NCBI RefSeq assembly: GCF_031456545.1
Contig: NZ_JAVDUV010000002.1
Coordinates: forward strand, 682,001 to 746,000
Source of the DNA: Agromyces sp. 3263
Lineage (GTDB): Bacteria > Actinomycetota > Actinomycetes > Actinomycetales > Microbacteriaceae
Direction of reading: 5' to 3'
Length of the DNA stretch: 64,000 bases
The translations under genes were made by a program, and so were the position numbers. The notes under the pieces are model-generated. The model did no database searches. It had not been told where the DNA came from and was given only the letters and a program-made list of their open reading frames with translations. This document shows, in pieces, positions 62,492 to 64,000 of the stretch (position 1 is its first letter; each line of letters begins with the position of its first letter).

Positions 62492-63365
62492 GGTGCCCTC
62501 CCCCGCTGCGGGGCGTCGTGTCCTCGGCGGCACGTGACAACGAGCCGGTTCGGTCGCGGGTGGTCTCATCGTCATCGTCGTCATCGCCGAGCTGCGACTC
62601 GACCACGATGACCGTGACGTTGTCACGACCGCCGTGCTCGAGCGCGGCATCGACCAACTCGCCCGCGAGGCCCGCCGCATGCCCGGTATCGCCGGCGAGG
62701 ACCTGGGCGAGCTGCTCGTCGTCGACCTCCTTCGAAAGGCCGTCCGAGCAGATCAGGAACACCTGGCGGCCGGCGGCGGGGATGAGCCAGACGTCGGGAT
62801 CGACCACCTCGTCGGCGCCCATCGCTCGAGTGATCACATTGCGGTCGGGATGGCGCTCGGCATCGTCGGCGCTGATCAGGCCGGCGTCGACGAGTTCCTG
62901 CACTGCCGAATGATCGACGCTCAACTGCTGCAGCGTGCGTCCGTCCCACGAGTAGACCCGCGAGTCGCCGACGTTGAACACCATCCAGTGGAAGCCCGCA
63001 CCGTCGCCCGCGTCGACGAGCGCGATGCCCGTGAGCGTGGTGCCGGCGACGGCGGTGCCCTCCTCGCCCTCGGCGCTCAGGGCCCGTACGGCGTCGTTCG
63101 AACTGTGGATGGCGTCGAGCACCTGCTCGGGCGATGACGGCCTGCCTGCCTCGAGGTGACGGCGGAAGGTCTCGACCACCGTTCGGCTCGCTGCATCGCC
63201 TCGCGCGTGGCCGCCCATGCCGTCGGCCACGAGATAGACCGGTGCCGCCGCGAGGAACGCGTCTTCGTTCACGCTACGGACACGACCGACGTCGCTCTGC
63301 GCGCTGTGGGCGATCACCGCGGAACCGCGCGGGAGTCGGACGATGTCCTCGCCATCAGCGGACAC
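62472..63365 (-). CDS. PP2C-family Ser/Thr phosphatase
   Basis: A 297-aa PPM phosphatase: SVNEDAFLAA, VADGMGGHARGDAAS, VFNVGDSRVYSW, LICSDGLSKEV and GGRDNVTVIVVE hold the metal-binding Asp residues in order. The acidic tail (DDDDDDE) near 265 is likely flexible. It should reverse phosphorylation by the kinase two genes downstream. The GTG has GGAG 5-6 nt upstream; the longer open frame upstream has no phosphatase features. It is the first gene of the signalling unit. Confidence 0.92.
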   Translation of the reverse strand: MSADGEDIVRLPRGSAVIAHSAQSDVGRVRSVNEDAFLAAAPVYLVADGMGGHARGDAASRTVVETFRRHLEAGRPSSPEQVLDAIHSSNDAVRALSAEGEEGTAVAGTTLTGIALVDAGDGAGFHWMVFNVGDSRVYSWDGRTLQQLSVDHSAVQELVDAGLISADDAERHPDRNVITRAMGADEVVDPDVWLIPAAGRQVFLICSDGLSKEVDDEQLAQVLAGDTGHAAGLAGELVDAALEHGGRDNVTVIVVESQLGDDDDDDETTRDRTGSLSRAAEDTTPRSGGGHHGDVSA

Positions 63366-63433
63366 GGTTCTCCTCGTCGCAACTCGCCTGCGGGCTCCCC
63401 GGCCCGGGCGCCCCACCCAGGCGCCGCCTCCCC

Positions 63434-63489
63434 ACGCTAGCAACTCCGGGCGGGTCCTGCGGACCGCTGTGCACAGCGGCGGGACCGCC
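63434..63489 (-). promoter_or_regulatory. Palindrome cluster and possible promoter ahead of the phosphatase gene
   Basis: CCGCTGTGCACAGCGG (63464-63479) is a perfect 16-bp palindrome. GGCGG-ga-CCGCC (63478-63489) abuts it. TAGCGT on the minus strand (63439-63434) could be a -10, about 68 nt before the phosphatase GTG. The palindromes may instead end the TerC transcript. Confidence 0.35.
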
Positions 63490-63496
63490 GGACCGG

Positions 63497-64000
63497 TCAG
63501 CGCTCGCGGCCGGGGGCGTCCTCCGTGAAGTGCGGCACCTCGTCCATGAGCTTCACGCCGCGGCGCTTCGAGTCGACTCGAGCCTTGACCAGGCTCGCGA
63601 TCGTCGCAACGGCCATCGCCACCACGATCACGCCGAGCGAGGCCCACGTGGAGATCTCGGGTGCCCACTCGACGGGTTCGCCGCCGTTGAGGAACGGAAG
63701 CTCGTTGACATGCAGGGCGTGGAACACGAGCTTCACGCCGATGAAGGCGAGGATGAACGCGATGCCGTACTTGAGGTACTCGAGCCGCTCGAGCAGCCCG
63801 CCGAGCAGGAAGTAGAGCTGGCGGAGGCCCATCAGCGCGAAGACGTTGGCCGTGAAGACGATGAACGCCGACTGCGTGATGCCGAAGATCGCGGGGATCG
63901 AATCCAGCGCGAAGAGCAGGTCCGTCGTGCCGATCGCGATGAACACGATGAGGATCGGCGTGAACATGCGCGTGCCGTCGACGGTGGTGCGCAGCTTGAT
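63497..64000 (-). CDS. TerC-family integral membrane protein (5' end outside the window)
   Basis: The C-terminal 167 residues of a TerC protein; the gene continues past base 64000. IGTTDLLFALDSIPAIFGIT is the TerC signature with membrane-embedded Asp residues, followed by LRQLYFLLGGLLERL and several more helices. The short cytosolic tail ends DEVPHFTEDAPGRER. TerC proteins are linked to metal export (Mn2+) or tellurite resistance. It is separated from the phosphatase gene by 131 bp with palindromes. Confidence 0.92.
   Translation of the reverse strand: MKLRTTVDGTRMFTPILIVFIAIGTTDLLFALDSIPAIFGITQSAFIVFTANVFALMGLRQLYFLLGGLLERLEYLKYGIAFILAFIGVKLVFHALHVNELPFLNGGEPVEWAPEISTWASLGVIVVAMAVATIASLVKARVDSKRRGVKLMDEVPHFTEDAPGRER

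Overview
The window is 64 kb of a very GC-rich chromosome. It almost certainly comes from an actinobacterium of the Microbacteriaceae (Agromyces- or Microbacterium-like). The evidence is the gene order rpsP-khpA-rimM-trmD, ffh/ftsY/smc, DUF177-rpmF-rnc-mutM and leuCD-murA-plsC-gpsA-ddl-DUF3515-thiL, the frequent GTG starts, ATGA/GTGA gene overlaps, and the family-typical recurrence of GGATGCC/GGCATCC. Placement at genus level is inference. No tRNA, rRNA, CRISPR array, insertion sequence or prophage was seen, and no stretch over 300 bases lacks a gene.

Region 1 (about 0.1-12.3 kb) is a complete assimilatory nitrate/nitrite island. It holds nirD (minus), nirB-cobA-nnaR (plus), narK-nasC-nasB (plus) and a CbiX/SirB-type chelatase (minus). 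Nitrate enters by NarK, NasC/NasB reduce it to nitrite, and NirB/NirD reduce that to ammonium. CobA and the chelatase make the siroheme that NirB needs, and NnaR is a HemD-fold regulator. All four promoters share a phased GlnR-like half-site array ending in a GAAAC-type box 8 bp (plus 2 fixed positions) upstream of a TAGCGT or TACGCT -10 element.

Region 2 (12.3-31.2 kb) is the housekeeping rpsP-trmD, ffh-ftsY and smc-mutM-rnc-rpmF block. Metabolic genes on the other strand interrupt it: a glutamate-cysteine-ligase-like enzyme, a GH1 beta-glucosidase (minus strand), a spermidine-synthase-like protein, an LLM flavin oxidoreductase coupled to a GH13 amylase, and a GNAT protein.

Region 3 (31.2-48.2 kb) begins with a first MoxR-DUF58-transglutaminase module downstream of coaD. 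It continues with TPR-recG, rsmD, thiL/DUF3515 and the tightly overlapped leuC-leuD-murA-plsC-gpsA-ddl operon. A short leader peptide with three consecutive Leu CTT codons precedes leuC, which suggests ribosome-mediated attenuation.

Region 4 (48.2-63.4 kb) is the most unusual part. It is a signalling-surface locus of PP2C phosphatase, FHA protein, membrane Ser/Thr kinase and an FHA-like/winged-helix protein, followed by a giant (about 1,770 aa) membrane-anchored cadherin/Ig-repeat protein with two FN3 domains and an unrecognised Cys-rich C-terminus. A second MoxR-DUF58-transglutaminase module follows, whose transglutaminase-like protein has lost the catalytic Cys and His, and then a third FHA protein. 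A 22-bp perfect inverted repeat lies in front of the giant gene. The window ends inside a TerC-family membrane protein gene.
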